A stretch of 64,000 bases of DNA, taken from positions 3,277,075 to 3,341,074 of the forward strand of contig NW_024104292.1 in NCBI RefSeq assembly GCF_003945595.2, given 5' to 3'. Source of the DNA: Pipra filicauda. Lineage: Eukaryota; Chordata; Aves; Passeriformes; Pipridae. The notes beneath the pieces were generated by a model. That model searched no databases. It was not told the origin of the DNA and saw only the letters and a program-made list of their open reading frames with translations. Shown piece by piece: positions 1 through 12,476 of the stretch; within the stretch, counting starts at the first letter, position 1, and every line of letters starts with the position of its first letter. Made by a program: the position numbers and the translations under genes.

Positions 1-1618
1 ATGTGTGTTTCTTTTGAATTACATTATGAAGGTCTCTACTGGATAATCTTGCTGTGAGTGGTCAATCATACTGATTACTCAAAATCTCATGCCATAAGCT
101 TAAAAATCTACTACAATTTTATTCACTTGTTTGTTGAACTAATCGAAAAAGACCTTAATCACTTAGCCAGCAGAAAATAATTTGGGAGAGGTTACCTTTT
201 CTTTAGTGATAGAATGTTAGATACAAGTGCTAGAATTTTTGTCTTATAATAAACTTGGAAATTTTGATTACTTGGCATACAACTAATGATATAGTTTAAA
301 GCCTTACCTCCTAAATATCATATCCTTAATACTAGTAATGTCAGTAGAAGTAATTATGGAAAGAGAAATAAATCCACATAGGAAAAGGTGTCAGTATCTG
401 TCTCTTAAACTCATGGAAAATACTTGAAAAATTTTTGGAAGATCTGACCCTTAGTTCCAGTACTATAAAATCTGAAGAGCCATCAATGACTAATATGTTT
501 CTAATATTTCACTCTAAGGATGAAATACATTGCATGAAAGTCATTGTTGGCATGAAATTCAAATATTTCTCACAGAATATTTCAGTGCATAATTTAGAAA
601 GGGTTTCCTTCTTTGTCTATTTGCTTAATTACTTATTTCTTTATTTAGAAAACCAAATTCAGTATTTTCTGACTCTTAGCAGGAAGTTTTTCATTTTTTT
701 TTCTAGTTATTCACAGCTCCATTGATACCCAGTGTTTTATTAAATCTTTATTAAATAACATTATAACTTATATTTATAAACTCAAATCAATACAATGCTG
801 TGAAGATAACATCATTGCTGACCTTTATGTTTCATATAATTTTTATTAAACATAGATAACTCAGTAGCTCTTCATTCAGAGTTTGAATTTTGGATTATAA
901 ATGAGCATTTGAAACTTTTTCTTGGAGTACAGGTGCAGTCAATAACACAATAGAAGGCCACAGTGTCAGCTAGTCACTTCACCTCTCCAGAAATCCATAA
1001 ACTGAGCACATGAAAATATAAACAAACAAAATTTCAAAAATTACATGAATATACAATTTTGTTCTGCACATAGGTAAATCTTAATTTACCTATGTGCTTA
1101 ATTTCACAGCTCTTGTCTAATGTGCGTGGCACCAAGCACCCAAAATCTTAGAATTTTAGAAATATTTCTTACTGTATATATTAAAATGAAATATAGTTAT
1201 GGCCCTTCAACTCAGATAAGGACTTGCTGTTACAGAAAAGCCGATGATTTTATCAAGTAAAGCAACTTTGTAGGAGACAATATATACTAGAAAAATCCCC
1301 ATTCTTGCTAGAAAATATTTTTTATTATTATTACAGCATAATCATGAGTAGAATTCATTGCTGTTTAGCATTGCATAGAACAAGATTCCATATACATTGT
1401 TTTACAAAATCAATGTCCACATACAACAGGGAAGTATCATTTCTAGAAAAGAAACAGCAGCCAAAAAAACCAAGTTTGCTTCCAAAAAAGGTCAAATTTT
1501 CCCCTTCAAAAGAAAGGTGGTTTAGGCTGTTTTAAATTTATACTGTAACATCCTTTACAATGGAGAGTACTAGGATACCAAAGGACAGAGGACAGCAGCA
1601 GTAATCAATTTAAACCTC
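1..1618. other. AT-rich non-coding sequence, no gene seen
   Basis: No exon-like ORF, RNA gene or clear transposon is recognisable here. The open frames (96 codons or fewer) show no familiar motif and fit chance in AT-rich DNA. The only structured element I see is the perfect inverted repeat at 1066-1097. Confidence 0.7.
1066..1097. repeat. Perfect inverted repeat (14-bp arms, 4-nt loop)
   Basis: The arm GCACATAGGTAAAT at 1066-1079 is exactly reverse-complementary to 1084-1097, with CTTA between. Pairing stops abruptly outside the arms. It could form a short hairpin in DNA or RNA. No terminal repeats or target duplications suggest a transposon, and no T-tract or gene suggests a terminator. 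Function unknown. Confidence 0.85.
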
Positions 1619-2723
1619 TGCACTGGGTTTACATGGCAAGGTATTGGTAGTGGTGGGGCTACAGGAGTGCCTTCTGTGAAAAGCTGCCAGAAGCTTCCCA
1701 CATGTCTTACAGAGCCAATGCCAGCCGGCTTCAGGATGGATCCTCTGCTGGCCAAGACCAAGCCCGTCAGTGACAGTGGGAGCACCTATGGGATCACGTG
1801 TTTAAGAAGGGTAAAAAAAGTATTGCACAGAAGTCATTTTGCCCATAGAAGAAAAGGGTAAGAATACATGAGAGGAACAATTCTGCAGACACCAAGGTCA
1901 GTGCAGAAGGAGGGGAAGGAGGTGCTCCAGGTGCCAAAGCAGAGATTCCCCTGCAGCCCATGGTGAGGCAGCTGTGTCCCTGCAGCCGATGAAGGTCCAC
2001 AGTGGAGCAGAGATCCACCTGCAGCCCATGAAGGAACCCGCATTAGAGCAGGTGGATTCTCGAAGGAGGATGTGAGCCCATGTGCTGGAAGAGGCTTCTG
2101 GCAGGAGCTGTGGACCTGTAGAGAGAGGAGAACACGTGTGGAGAGAGGAGCAGGTTTGCTGGCAGGACTTGTTACCCTGTGGGGAACCCACACTGGAGCA
2201 GCCTGTTCCTGAAGGGCTGCATCCCGTGGAATGGATCCAAGCTGGAGCAGTCTGTGAAGAACTGTAACCCATGGGAAAGACTCACAGTGGAGCAGTGTGT
2301 AGGACTGTCTCTTGTGGGAGGGAACTCACACTGAAGCAAGGGAAGAGTGTGAGGAGTCTTCCCCCTGAGGAGGAAGGAGCAGCAGACAACATGTGGTGAA
2401 CTGACCACAGCCCCTATTCCCCATCCCCCTGGGCTGTTGTGTGGGAAGAGGAAGAAAAATCAGGTATGAAGTTCAGCCCAGGAAGAGGAGCTGGGGGGAG
2501 AAGATTTATTTTTTATTTGTCATCCTATTCTGATTTCATCAAATCAGTTTTTCCTCAAGCAAAATCTGTTTTGCCCATGATGGTCACTGGTGAGTGATCT
2601 CTCCCTGCCCTTATCTCAATCCATGAGCCTTTGATTGTATTTTCTCTTCCCTGCCCAGCTGAGGTCAGTGATAGAGTGGCACTACGTGGGCACCTGGTGT
2701 CCTGACTGGGTCTACTCACCACA
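1619..2723 (+). mobile_element. Solo LTR of an endogenous retrovirus, family A, apparently complete
   Basis: This ~1.1 kb GC-richer block matches, from memory, a long LTR type that is common in passerine genomes (possibly the group named TguLTR5 in zebra finch; the name is not verified). It starts near the ACATGGCAAGG motif at 1631 and ends with TCACCACA at 2723. A TATA-like GTGTTTAAG lies at 1798-1806. The middle part (about 1960-2345) is built of degenerate ~45-60 bp units of the form CC(C/T)(A/G)TGG...CACTGGAGCAG. No internal retroviral genes flank it, so it is a solo LTR left by recombination. Two other copies of the family lie at 12477-13130 (-) and 62787-63245 (+). Open frames on both strands within it have no recognisable protein. 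I saw no convincing target-site duplication, so the exact 5' end is uncertain by about 10 bp. Confidence 0.8.
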
Positions 2724-4263
2724 ATCTTAAAAAACTGCTAGGCTCCAGTTTATATTAAAATACTTATATGCCAGAAGCTTACAGTATGAAATTTTGACAA
2801 TGGTCCCAAAGTGGTTATTGCTAAAAAGGAAATCTTTGCATGGTTTACTGTGTGAAGAATCTCATTAAAATGGGTGTTTTAATGTATTTAGTCACAGGTA
2901 GTTACATATTTTCCTCAGTCTGTGAAAATAACATTAAGGAAATACTCTACAATCTGTGTGTAATATTAGGATTTTATAAATATAAAAATGAGAGAGAAAG
3001 GGATAATTCACCTCCAAGCATTTCAGATGGACCATAAAGAGTGCTTAACATGTTTTGTTCAATTCTTACAGAATTTGCTTATTTGTTGGGTGGCTTAACT
3101 ACTCCATTTCCACCTATAATGTTACTGGAATTCTATTCTTTCTAAAATGAGGAAAGAAAATTGACATTTTATAGACCTTTCAATTGTTTTTTGCAAAGAC
3201 ATAAATCTGGCCTGAATTCTTTTCTGCCTTACACTTCGTGTTACCTGTGTTTCCCACATAGATCAATGTTAAAACTCCTCTTGGATTTCTGGATCAGGCT
3301 CTGAATGATTTTCAGGCAATGTTACACAAAAGCTGCTAAAAAGATGAATAATATATGTCTACTACTTCAACTCTGCAGGCCACATTTGAGACATAAATAC
3401 TATTTTTATATTATTTTTCTTAGTTCAAGCTATGAACAGTTACTAGTGAGCATATTTTAAGACTGGTTGAATTTTTATATGCTCAACAGTAGCATTTCTA
3501 CAGAGATTTAATGAAGATTTCAGTTCTTATACCCTGAATCTTTATTTTACACATTTTTAGGAGCTTTATAGTCTAGAATATGTCACTGTTTAGAAGGGGC
3601 CTGAAGGCAGTAAACATCTTTGCAGTGATATTAATGAGCTTTGGGTCAACTTTACTATATTCTAGGAAAATAGAGTATTCCTGGGTGACAACACAAATTT
3701 AAATTTTGAGTATAAGTAGACATTCAAAGAAGTTAAAGACAAAAAAGATTATCATAATAATTTCATTTTCTGTTCCATATATCACAGACTATAACATTGC
3801 AAAAAATTACTACATCAAACCGTATGGGAATTATTGAATGTAACTGGTGTAAAAGAAGACTGTAAAAAGGATTGTGGAGCAAAGGAAGATAATGGACAGA
3901 GAGAGAAACCAAATTGTTATGAGGTGGAAAAGTGGAACTCCTCTAATGGTCTTCCTCAAGCACAAATGTTACAATGCATTCCAGACAATATTTTTGTTAG
4001 CAGCTGTGGCAGCATCTAGGCTATGCACATGTACATTCCAAGTTCTACTCTCAGCTACCTCTCTTAAAAATGGAACTGGGAATCATCATAAACATCCCAG
4101 AAGGTAAGACAACAGTAGTCCAGATTTGTTTGGATGGCAAAATTCAGAGGTTTTTGTCTCTTACAACATCTCAAATGTTAACTTGTAAGGCAGAAGTGAT
4201 GACTTGATGCTTCAGAGCACCCCCCTACCTGTCCAGTTCCTTACAGCATGAGATGTGGTGTTG
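2724..4263. other. Non-coding sequence, no gene seen
   Basis: AT-rich sequence between the family A LTR and a CR1 fragment. Two overlapping short frames at 3834-4107 have no recognisable product. No repeat family was identified. Confidence 0.65.
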
Positions 4264-4550
4264 AGGGACCTGGGAAAAAGCAAAGATGCAAATGGCAGGG
4301 TGAAACCCCTGATTTTCAGGAACCAACCTTAGACCTGTTCAGAGATTCACTTGGAAGAGGTCTGTGAGATGTACTCCCGGAAGTGAGTCCAGAAGAGCTG
4401 GCTAATTTTAAAGGATGATCTCCTTTAAGCTCAAGAATGAACAATTCTGAAACACACAAAACAACAGTAAGGCCACAGGAGGCCTGCATGGATGAACAAG
4501 ATGCTCCTGATAAAGCATTAAAGAGATGTGTAAGTGGAAGCAGGGTCAAA
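4264..4550 (+). mobile_element. CR1 LINE fragment from within ORF2
   Basis: The segment resembles the stretch of CR1 ORF2 between the endonuclease and reverse transcriptase domains. The clearest part is 4477-4500, which reads RRPAWMNK, a motif well conserved in avian CR1. The surrounding sequence carries stops and small gaps, so it is a dead copy. Its 5' and 3' limits are blurred by decay. A CR1 3' end in the same orientation starts about 540 bp downstream, so the two may be remains of one insertion with an internal deletion, or two separate insertions. Confidence 0.7.
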
Positions 4551-5087
4551 TCACACAGTTAGCAATCAAGAGCAGTGACAAAAGTGTCACCTCCAAGACA
4601 TTATATGTCTTCACAAAAATTCCACAACACAGCTACACAGCCATAAGATTGCATCTTCTTTTTCTTTATGTTATGTTTTAATGCCATAACTCTTTCAAAG
4701 TCCTTGTAATGAGTGCAATCACCACCAGAGCCAGTGTCACTGCATTATTTGCAAGCAGAAAGTCATTTAGGTGGACCAACATGACAAGAAACATTCCTTC
4801 CTTCTCTTCCTGACACTTTATCTTTCTCCTGACTATCTAGATCATCTGCTAGTAATTAAGCTTGAGGATGCTAAATGACTCAGATCTTCCTAGCAATAAA
4901 TTGTATTTTAACTTTTGTAACAGTGATTGACAGTAGCTGATTGGCTGCATCCTCCTCTCCTGTGGTAGCCTGTCCATCTCCTGTGTCTTTCTCCACTCGG
5001 GCATGAACTGTGGCACTTGCAGGAATTTGTGGGATAATTGACAACCTCAGGACAAGCACTTGTGATCCGCAGTGACACTGGTAGGAA
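4551..5087. other. Unassigned sequence between two CR1 pieces
   Basis: No CR1 similarity is visible here, although both neighbours are CR1 in the same orientation. The open frames running antisense through this region and the next CR1 have no recognisable product. Confidence 0.5.
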
Positions 5088-5335
5088 GAAACAGGCCAGG
5101 AGAGGTTTAGGTTGGATATCAAGAAGAAATTCTTTACAAAGAGAGTAATTAGGCATTGAAATGGGCTGTCCAGGGAAGTGGTGGATTCTCTGACCCTGGA
5201 GGTTCTTAAGATGAGACTGGATGTGGCACTCAGTGCCATGGTCTAGTAACCATGGCAGTGTTGGATCAAGGGTTGGACTTGATAATCTCAGAGGTCTTTT
5301 CCAATCCAGCTGATTCTATGATTCTGTGATTCTAT
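5088..5335 (+). mobile_element. CR1 LINE, 3' end
   Basis: The segment matches the last ~250 bp of avian CR1: the region around GGTTTAGGTTGGATATCAAG, then GTGGCACTCAGTGCCATGG, then the terminal octamer repeats ATTCTATG and ATTCTGTG at 5312-5335. The octamers mark the true CR1 3' terminus, where target-primed reverse transcription starts. The copy is 5'-truncated, as most CR1 copies are. Divergence is moderate. Confidence 0.92.
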
Positions 5336-6299
5336 ACTGTTGTTTGTCTTGAGCATCTTTCCTGTCTTTCCTGTGGGGTGGGGAAAATAAACATTTTCAT
5401 TTATCTTCTTCGTCCTTGTCATGGAGGATAATTGCTGAAACTCAAGCAGCTTTTCAAATAGCCAAGACCATTCTGATTTTTAGATCAATTATCTCATTAT
5501 AACACAGTTATAGATGTAATATCAAAAGTCCTCCAACAGATCCAATGAAAAATAAATAAATAAATACACTACAATATACTATTTTGCTCTACACAAAACA
5601 AAATTCTTTTGTGGGACAAAAGCAAATTAATCTTACTTATGTTAAATAAAGGTAAATAGTGTTCTGGATTTGTGAAAGTTTCTTTAAGAAACGGAACTCT
5701 ATAATCCCAATATTAATTAAGGTCTAAGAGCTTTCTTTGATACGACTAAAACTATTTATATATTTTCAATTTTAGTCTCAATGGAAATAGATGTTATTCC
5801 ATCACACTTAATATGAACTGCCTGTACTACTGTGGCTCAGTAATGAGTATAGTCACAAGATAGTTAAATATAAATTATACCAGTTTCAAATTAGTTTAGG
5901 TCAGATTCCGTATTTTTCCAAAGTGATTGCTTTTTTTTCCAGTGGGAAAAAAGTATGTAATTTTACATTGTGCATAAATTCCATCATGCTTTACGGGTAG
6001 CCTTTCTCAAAAGATATGCTTTTCCTTTTTTTGCACAACCAGAGGTGCCCCTGAGCCACATGTGATTTCATGGATGGCAGAACACTGATTGCACAACGCG
6101 GACAGGAACATAACTTTGAATTACTCTAAAATTTCAGCTGACTGCATGAAGCAAATGGTTCCTAATTGTCATCCCTTCAAATGCCATCACATTTTTTGTT
6201 AAATACAATAGCATTTAGTAACAATTGCACTTAAAAGATGCAGCAGCCTCCAAGATTGAGTTAGAAAACATATTAGTGATAGGACTAACTAAACCTGAA
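5336..6299. other. AT-rich non-coding sequence, no gene seen
   Basis: No coding exon, RNA gene or known repeat recognised. Confidence 0.65.
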
Positions 6300-6830
6300 G
6301 CTTAAACTAGTCTAGCTGGTGAGCAGGTGGCATGGCCTGAGATACAGGGGTTTGTGAAACCATGGGAGGAGCTGGAGACGTCAAAGTGACAAGAGCTTGC
6401 CCAGCTTGCTCGTGTGTGTGTACATGTGTATGTGTGTCTGTGTGTGATTTGTGAGCACGATAGTCTATGCCAGCAACTTGAGCAGGACTGCAGCCTCAGA
6501 GTTCATATGTCCATGTGCCAGCACACAGGAAGACTGGGATCCAGGGGCCAGTTACTGGGCAGAGTGTCTGAGCCCAGATATTTTTGTCTAATAGGTACAT
6601 ATTTATATCTAATACATATGATTTATTTTTTTTCTCACAAAAGGACCAGCAAGAGAGGGAAGTAGGATATGATCAATGGTGCTGTTTGTGTTCTTTTGAG
6701 TGCTCTATGTCCACCTGTGTTTTCAGTGCAGTGATATATATATATATATATATGTACATATGCTGTGCATACATGTGCTCTCCTCCTTGACCTTTCTACA
6801 GCTTGGACCTGGCTGCACAGAGACAATGAA
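6300..6830. other. GC-richer patch with GT-rich and (AT)n tracts, possible unidentified repeat
   Basis: This stretch stands out from its AT-rich surroundings. It contains a GT-rich tract at 6410-6448, then a moderately GC-rich block to about 6580, then an (AT)10 microsatellite at 6734-6753. Its composition and sharp contrast suggest an old transposon, possibly LTR-derived, but I cannot assign it to a family. Overlapping short frames have no recognisable product. Confidence 0.3.
6734..6753. repeat. (AT)10 microsatellite
   Basis: Uninterrupted AT dinucleotide repeat followed by TGTACATATG. Likely polymorphic in length. Confidence 0.9.
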
Positions 6831-9800
6831 GAAGATTTACAATTCAACAACACTTTTGAAAAGATATTTAAACAAACATTGCAACTTAAAATTACTTTAA
6901 TCAAACCTTTGTAAGGTAATTGTGCCTTGATTGATATTGCAAATATAGAAATTATTAAATTATGAGTATGTAAACCAGACGTTTTGACTTATGTAGGAGT
7001 ACTAATTTAAGTACTATTTCTCTGTAACTTTCTGTAGTTTAGTGGTTTTTTAAAAGCAAAAAGGAATGTAAATTCTATAACTAATTCTTAGTTTCTGCTA
7101 AAGTCAAACTGTGAATTCCTGTTACAATTTTCACATTATTACTCAGAACTCAACTTTGTAAAATCAATAAGAAATTACAAAGTAAGCTCTGTATAATCTA
7201 TCTACAATTTGATGACCAATGTCTTTAAGATGCCTGTGTGGGCTGAAAGTTAAGATTGGTGAGAGGCTGAAGGGAGAGAATTACTCTATTGCTTAAAAAA
7301 GTGTCTGCTAGGTCCATTGACAATTCTTTTTTTATTTTTTTGTGTTGAAGCTGACGAAGGCCCTAATCTTTTAAAATATATCAAAGTGACAATTATGCAT
7401 CTCCCTACACCAGGAAAGTATATCGTAGTCTTTTTTTCTTTTGTTTGCAACTACTATTATAGTAACATTTGGAGAAAACTGTTTTCTGGTGCATTTAGAA
7501 CAGATGTTTAAATTATTTTAAAATATTAATGAAAACAAAACTATGCTATGAATCACTTTAAATAAGGATTCAGGGTCAGAGACCTCACAGACAAGGTGGA
7601 GAGGAGGGTAAACACAAGTGACAGTACATCAGAAATGGTTACAGACAAAGCAATATAGAAATTACTGGAGTGACAGGCAAGCAGGTAAGTCATTGCAGGT
7701 GAGTTTTGAACTAGGAAGGTGGGAGCATATGACAGAAAAAAAAAAAAGAAGTAGAAAAGCATGAAAAGATTTTTGGGTTTGCTAATAAGAATTGTTTAGC
7801 ATTTAAAATTTGGCAACATTTCAAGGGGTTATTATCGAGGTTGAAATAAGAGTAATTTTTTTGAAAATATACTGAATTTTTACATCTTTAACTATTAACT
7901 TCTTGAGAAGGGGAAAGACAAAAAACTCCTCAAAAAATTCCTTGTGTAATTTTTCCCAGAGTAATCTGGAACTTAGTTTGTACTTTTGTTAAAATCCATT
8001 TATAAATTGCATGTTAACATGTTCTCCCAAGAAGGAAAATGGAAAGGGACAGGGAAAGGAAAATGGAAAGGAAAACTGCATTTACAAAAATGGCAATTTC
8101 TATAATGAACTGAAATACTTTTCAGTGCTATTGGCATTGTGATGAAAGTTCTAAGTGTGTCCAAATAAACTGAACATACTTTCTAAGTTATTTTTAATTT
8201 ATTTAAAAAGGAATATGCAATATTCACTGATAAGTTGAAGAAAATCATCCTGGAAATGCATAAGATTTATTATTTTCCTCTAGACATCCTAAGTCTTCGT
8301 TAGACATTGACACTATTCCTGCTGGTCTAAATAGTCTTTCATATTACATTCTGTCAGTATTAGATAACTTTGTACTGACACATGGATTCAGCAAGGAAAT
8401 GTAAATTATTATGAGATACTTCAGTTTGCACTACTTTATATCCAACACCACTTGACCCTAGCTTTTCTCTAAGAAGTAGTATCTTGAGCAACATAGTGAA
8501 TCAAAATGTTCTAGATCAGTTTTATTACAGTTTGAGGTGGCAGTGTCACCTACTAAATGACTACATCTTCCTGCACTGTTACATTTTTGCTGCCATCAGA
8601 GCTCTGACCCATGGCCCTTCTTCTCAATAGTCTCTATAACAGCTGCTTGCATGAGTCAGTAGCAGATAGATGGCATGTTGCTACATAGACTGATCAGATA
8701 CTGTTCAAAGACCTGATGAACAGTTCTTGCTTTTGAACAACTGCTGAACAGCATATCTATTTCACTGATAAAAAAATAAAGAATGTAAGGGACATAGCAC
8801 TCTGTTAAGTTGATAAACAAAAGAGCATGTTTACTCTCACAGCAAAAATCCCACTCCTGACATTGCAATGAAAAATTGATACTCACAGTATTTTTTTTAA
8901 TTTTATTTTTTAATTCTAGCTGGTTTGTTATTGACAGTGCTACTAGTTTTTCATTTATAAGTGACAAAAACATGTTCACGATAGCTGACCTGGTGATCTT
9001 GGCAGTTGGCTAGATGGCATGTCATCATACATGCTCTGTTTATCTCATAATAGTTAGATGCAAAGGCAACTGCTATCCTAATTCTTCTCCTTACCTGAAT
9101 CCTCTATGCATCCAGATCAGTCAAGTTTTTTTTTCCCTAAAAAACTGCTTGCCCAATCTTACAACATGCTCTATGATTACACTGGATATGGAAAATATCT
9201 CAATAGTTCTCTTTCCTTCTATCATCGTTATACAAATTTCTTTTAAAAACTCTTACAAAGTAGAGGCTTTCACAGTTCTTCACAGTAAACCTTCACTGTT
9301 AAAATGAAGCTGTTCAAAGGATCCCAACTGACACTTCTGGAAAGTGATGTCTTCAGTTCCACTAAATAATACAAGGAGCACTTTGATTTGTATTCTCTGT
9401 CAGTATGAAACAGCCATGTCCAGTTGAGAATGTCTTTATCAGGCAATTCAGTCAGGGAGACACAGAAATGTTAGTTAGAAGAGAATCTGGATGTTTTTTA
9501 GACCAGGTTCTTACTTGAAATTATTGCTAGCACTAGGTGAAGTCAGTCTGTTTTCTTTAGCCAGGGTTTGAAAAATTCCAAGGATGGACATAACTTATTC
9601 CAGAGATGAATTATCCTAATGATTTCTATTTACCTAAGAAGTCTTTCTAAAATAGAAAGATTTATTCTAGAAAAGACAGCAGGTCCAGAGCTTGTTTGTG
9701 ATGATAATTTTGTAATACCCATGTGTTCAAACTGCTTCATATAAACTGTACATCTCCAACATAGCCAGTGTATTCTTCACTTAAAGCTAATTACAGGGAG

Positions 9801-12476
9801 AGATGTTTGTATATTGCCTTATCAAACCTTGATGGCTAGATGACACAATTGTACTTACCTTCAATGGAAAAAAAATGTATAATTTATGAACTTAGCAAGA
9901 CTGAATATTTATAGTAAGTTTGTAATAACTATTGTTATTCAAGTTACTACAGATGTTTCACTTAGACAACTATGTAAGAATCAGCTTGGGGATTTAGCTG
10001 GTATCTATATGTTTCTTCCTGTTTCTCTGTCTGCTGAATTCTACTACTTATTCAAGAAACAGATGGGTTACCAGTTGGAGTTAGGGGTCAAAATCCTACA
10101 TTTAACACTTCTTAATTTTTAGATAATGTGCTGAACTCTGATATTGTCTTAGGACTTCTGAAGAATCAAGTCTCCATCTCTGAAAAAAAGTAGTTTTCTA
10201 GTGCTGATGTATATGTCCAGATAATTCAACTTGCAAAATTTTATGAGAAAGAACTTACATGAGGAAATATAATCACTTTCCTTCTGAAATTTGTTCATGT
10301 CATTAGGGTCTGCAAACATGACACTTATTGATTTTATGAAGTGCTAAAGGCAATTTATATTTAATATCCCAGAAGAAAATACTTAAAAAAAATTAATTTG
10401 GAAACTTTCTTCACCTCTTTTGCTCCCATCTTAAGGAATACCACTAACATCAGCACAATAGCTTACTTGCTATATATAACCATTTAGTCTGTTTTTTTGA
10501 AAAGGCCTAAATTATACAGTGATGGATAAAATAACTAACATGAGAAAAAGGTGCAGAAACCCAAAAAATCTGTAACATCAGATTCTAATAAGAGTAAAAA
10601 AAGAGAAGGTACGTGAACACATAGCTTTCTTTTGACATTTCCAGTGAGTAAATTGGTATTTCCATAGATGTAGAAGACATCAGAAATATTCTAGTTAAAG
10701 GAGAGGAGTGCTTGCAATAGAGTTAGTAGGATAACATACTGTCACACAAAAGAGATTACTAGAGGAGAATGGTGGTTTGAGTAATGTTCAAGTTAATGTA
10801 TCACTCCTGAAACAATTTAAAAAATTTCCATTGCTCTTGAGAGACACACCTGATAGCATGAAATGATTATGTATTTTAGTAATAAATTGGAAGTGATTTA
10901 AAAAAATTTCCAGGGCAAGAGTCATATCCCAAATAAAGCTGAACAAGTGAAGTCATTACTCTAAAAGCATAAAATGCCTGCCCTACATGTTCTTTTGTTT
11001 GATCTGACAGGAATAATTTTTGATGGAATTAATGGCACATTAAAAGCATTGACAGGATGTGCAAAATGTACATGATAAATTTGATCTGTGACTCGCTGAC
11101 TTATCAGTGTTCGTTGGAAAATATTTTTGTACTACAGAAAATATAATACACTCATATCTGCCACTCAGTAGTCAGAAAAGTACACTGAACAGAAATGGGT
11201 AATTTTATACATTTAGTACAGGATGAGCTCACTTGTTTACCCCCTGCCCCAAACACGACTTAGAGTTTTTGACCCTGATTCTGCAAGGTATGTAGGGATT
11301 TTAAATTAAGTACAACATGAGTATTTTGGTGTCTGAAATAGAACATTTAAAGGCCAACGCGTAAAAAAAGCTCTACAAACTTGTATTCCAAGCTGCTCTT
11401 AGGCATACACAAGGGAGGACTTAAATGAAATGCCTGAGACACTTTAAGGGCTTCTTGGTACAAGACAAACATCCTTTTTTCTCTACATTGTCCTTTCTGC
11501 CCCTATTCCTGGCCCTGCCATCCTATGCGTGCCCTTTTATTGATTCCGATGTTTTGCACTGAATCCACTACAGAATAGTTGCCCTTTCTTTTTTTTTTTT
11601 TTTATACTGAGTTAGTTCTCTGTCTTCTTAGTCACACTCAAGTTGACGTGCCAGCACAAAGGACTGACAAGTAAATATGCAACCCATGAAAGTAATAAAA
11701 AAAACGGGTGCAAATTTATACAGGCAATGCCATTATTTGTAATTCTATTCCAAAATTCACTGTATGCTTGGCTGTTCAACTTTAAATAACCTTTAGTAAC
11801 TCAATATCATCTCATAAAGACATACAGATGCTCTTTTCTGGTTTGATAAGAAGAAGCAAAAGCAGAAAGAAGCAGCAATCTGCCATCTTTCAAACAAAAT
11901 TAAAAAAAAACAAACAACAAGCTTTTTCAGCAACTGAAGTAATACCTGTGGAGCAGCTGAAGTGTCTACTTCTAGAAGTTCCATCCAAAGCACCCAAACT
12001 TAATTTTTGGAAATTAAAGGACTCCCACATTTCTTCACAGAGCAGACTTCCCACAGTTTAATCACCAATAAGCTTGTTAAATGGAGTTTACTTTGTTAAG
12101 GATAAAGATCACATTTTTGAGTATAGTTATATGTAAAATGGCATGTGTTTATGCTGCAGTTGCTGTAGTGAGAGTACTTTTGCTCTTCTCAACTGATCTT
12201 TGATCAGATACAGAGGTGATATTTATAATAATAAAGACAGAATGATGTATGAAAACAGAGTCAATAACGATTAGTCTGGTATAGCAGCAGGGAAGAGTCA
12301 CACTGATGCTGGAGGGAATGGTGAGGAGAGGAAGGAAATGAAAGATAAAATGATAGGTAACAGAAGAAGAAGTTATAGGGGAAATGTTTTTCTTCTGTAC
12401 ATCAACTACAGCTTAAAACAGTGATGTTCCATTAGTCTTGTTAGTTCTGTTAGTGATGTAACAGTCATACTCTGTC
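6831..12476. other. Long AT-rich non-coding stretch, no gene seen
   Basis: I recognise no exon, RNA gene or transposon here. It holds short homopolymers, for example a T tract near 11588-11603. The longest frames (8656-8979 on the - strand, 107 codons; 9014-9307 on the + strand) show no motif. The part around 10955-11130 is less repetitive and mixed in composition, and is discussed as a possible conserved non-coding element. Confidence 0.65.

Noticed and set aside
1834..2272. Cysteine/serine-rich frames on the - strand
   Set aside because: Antisense to the family A LTR repeat units; composition mimics a small secreted protein but is a repeat artefact.
4880..5239. 119-codon frame on the - strand
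   Set aside because: Partly antisense to a CR1 3' end, partly unassigned; no motif.
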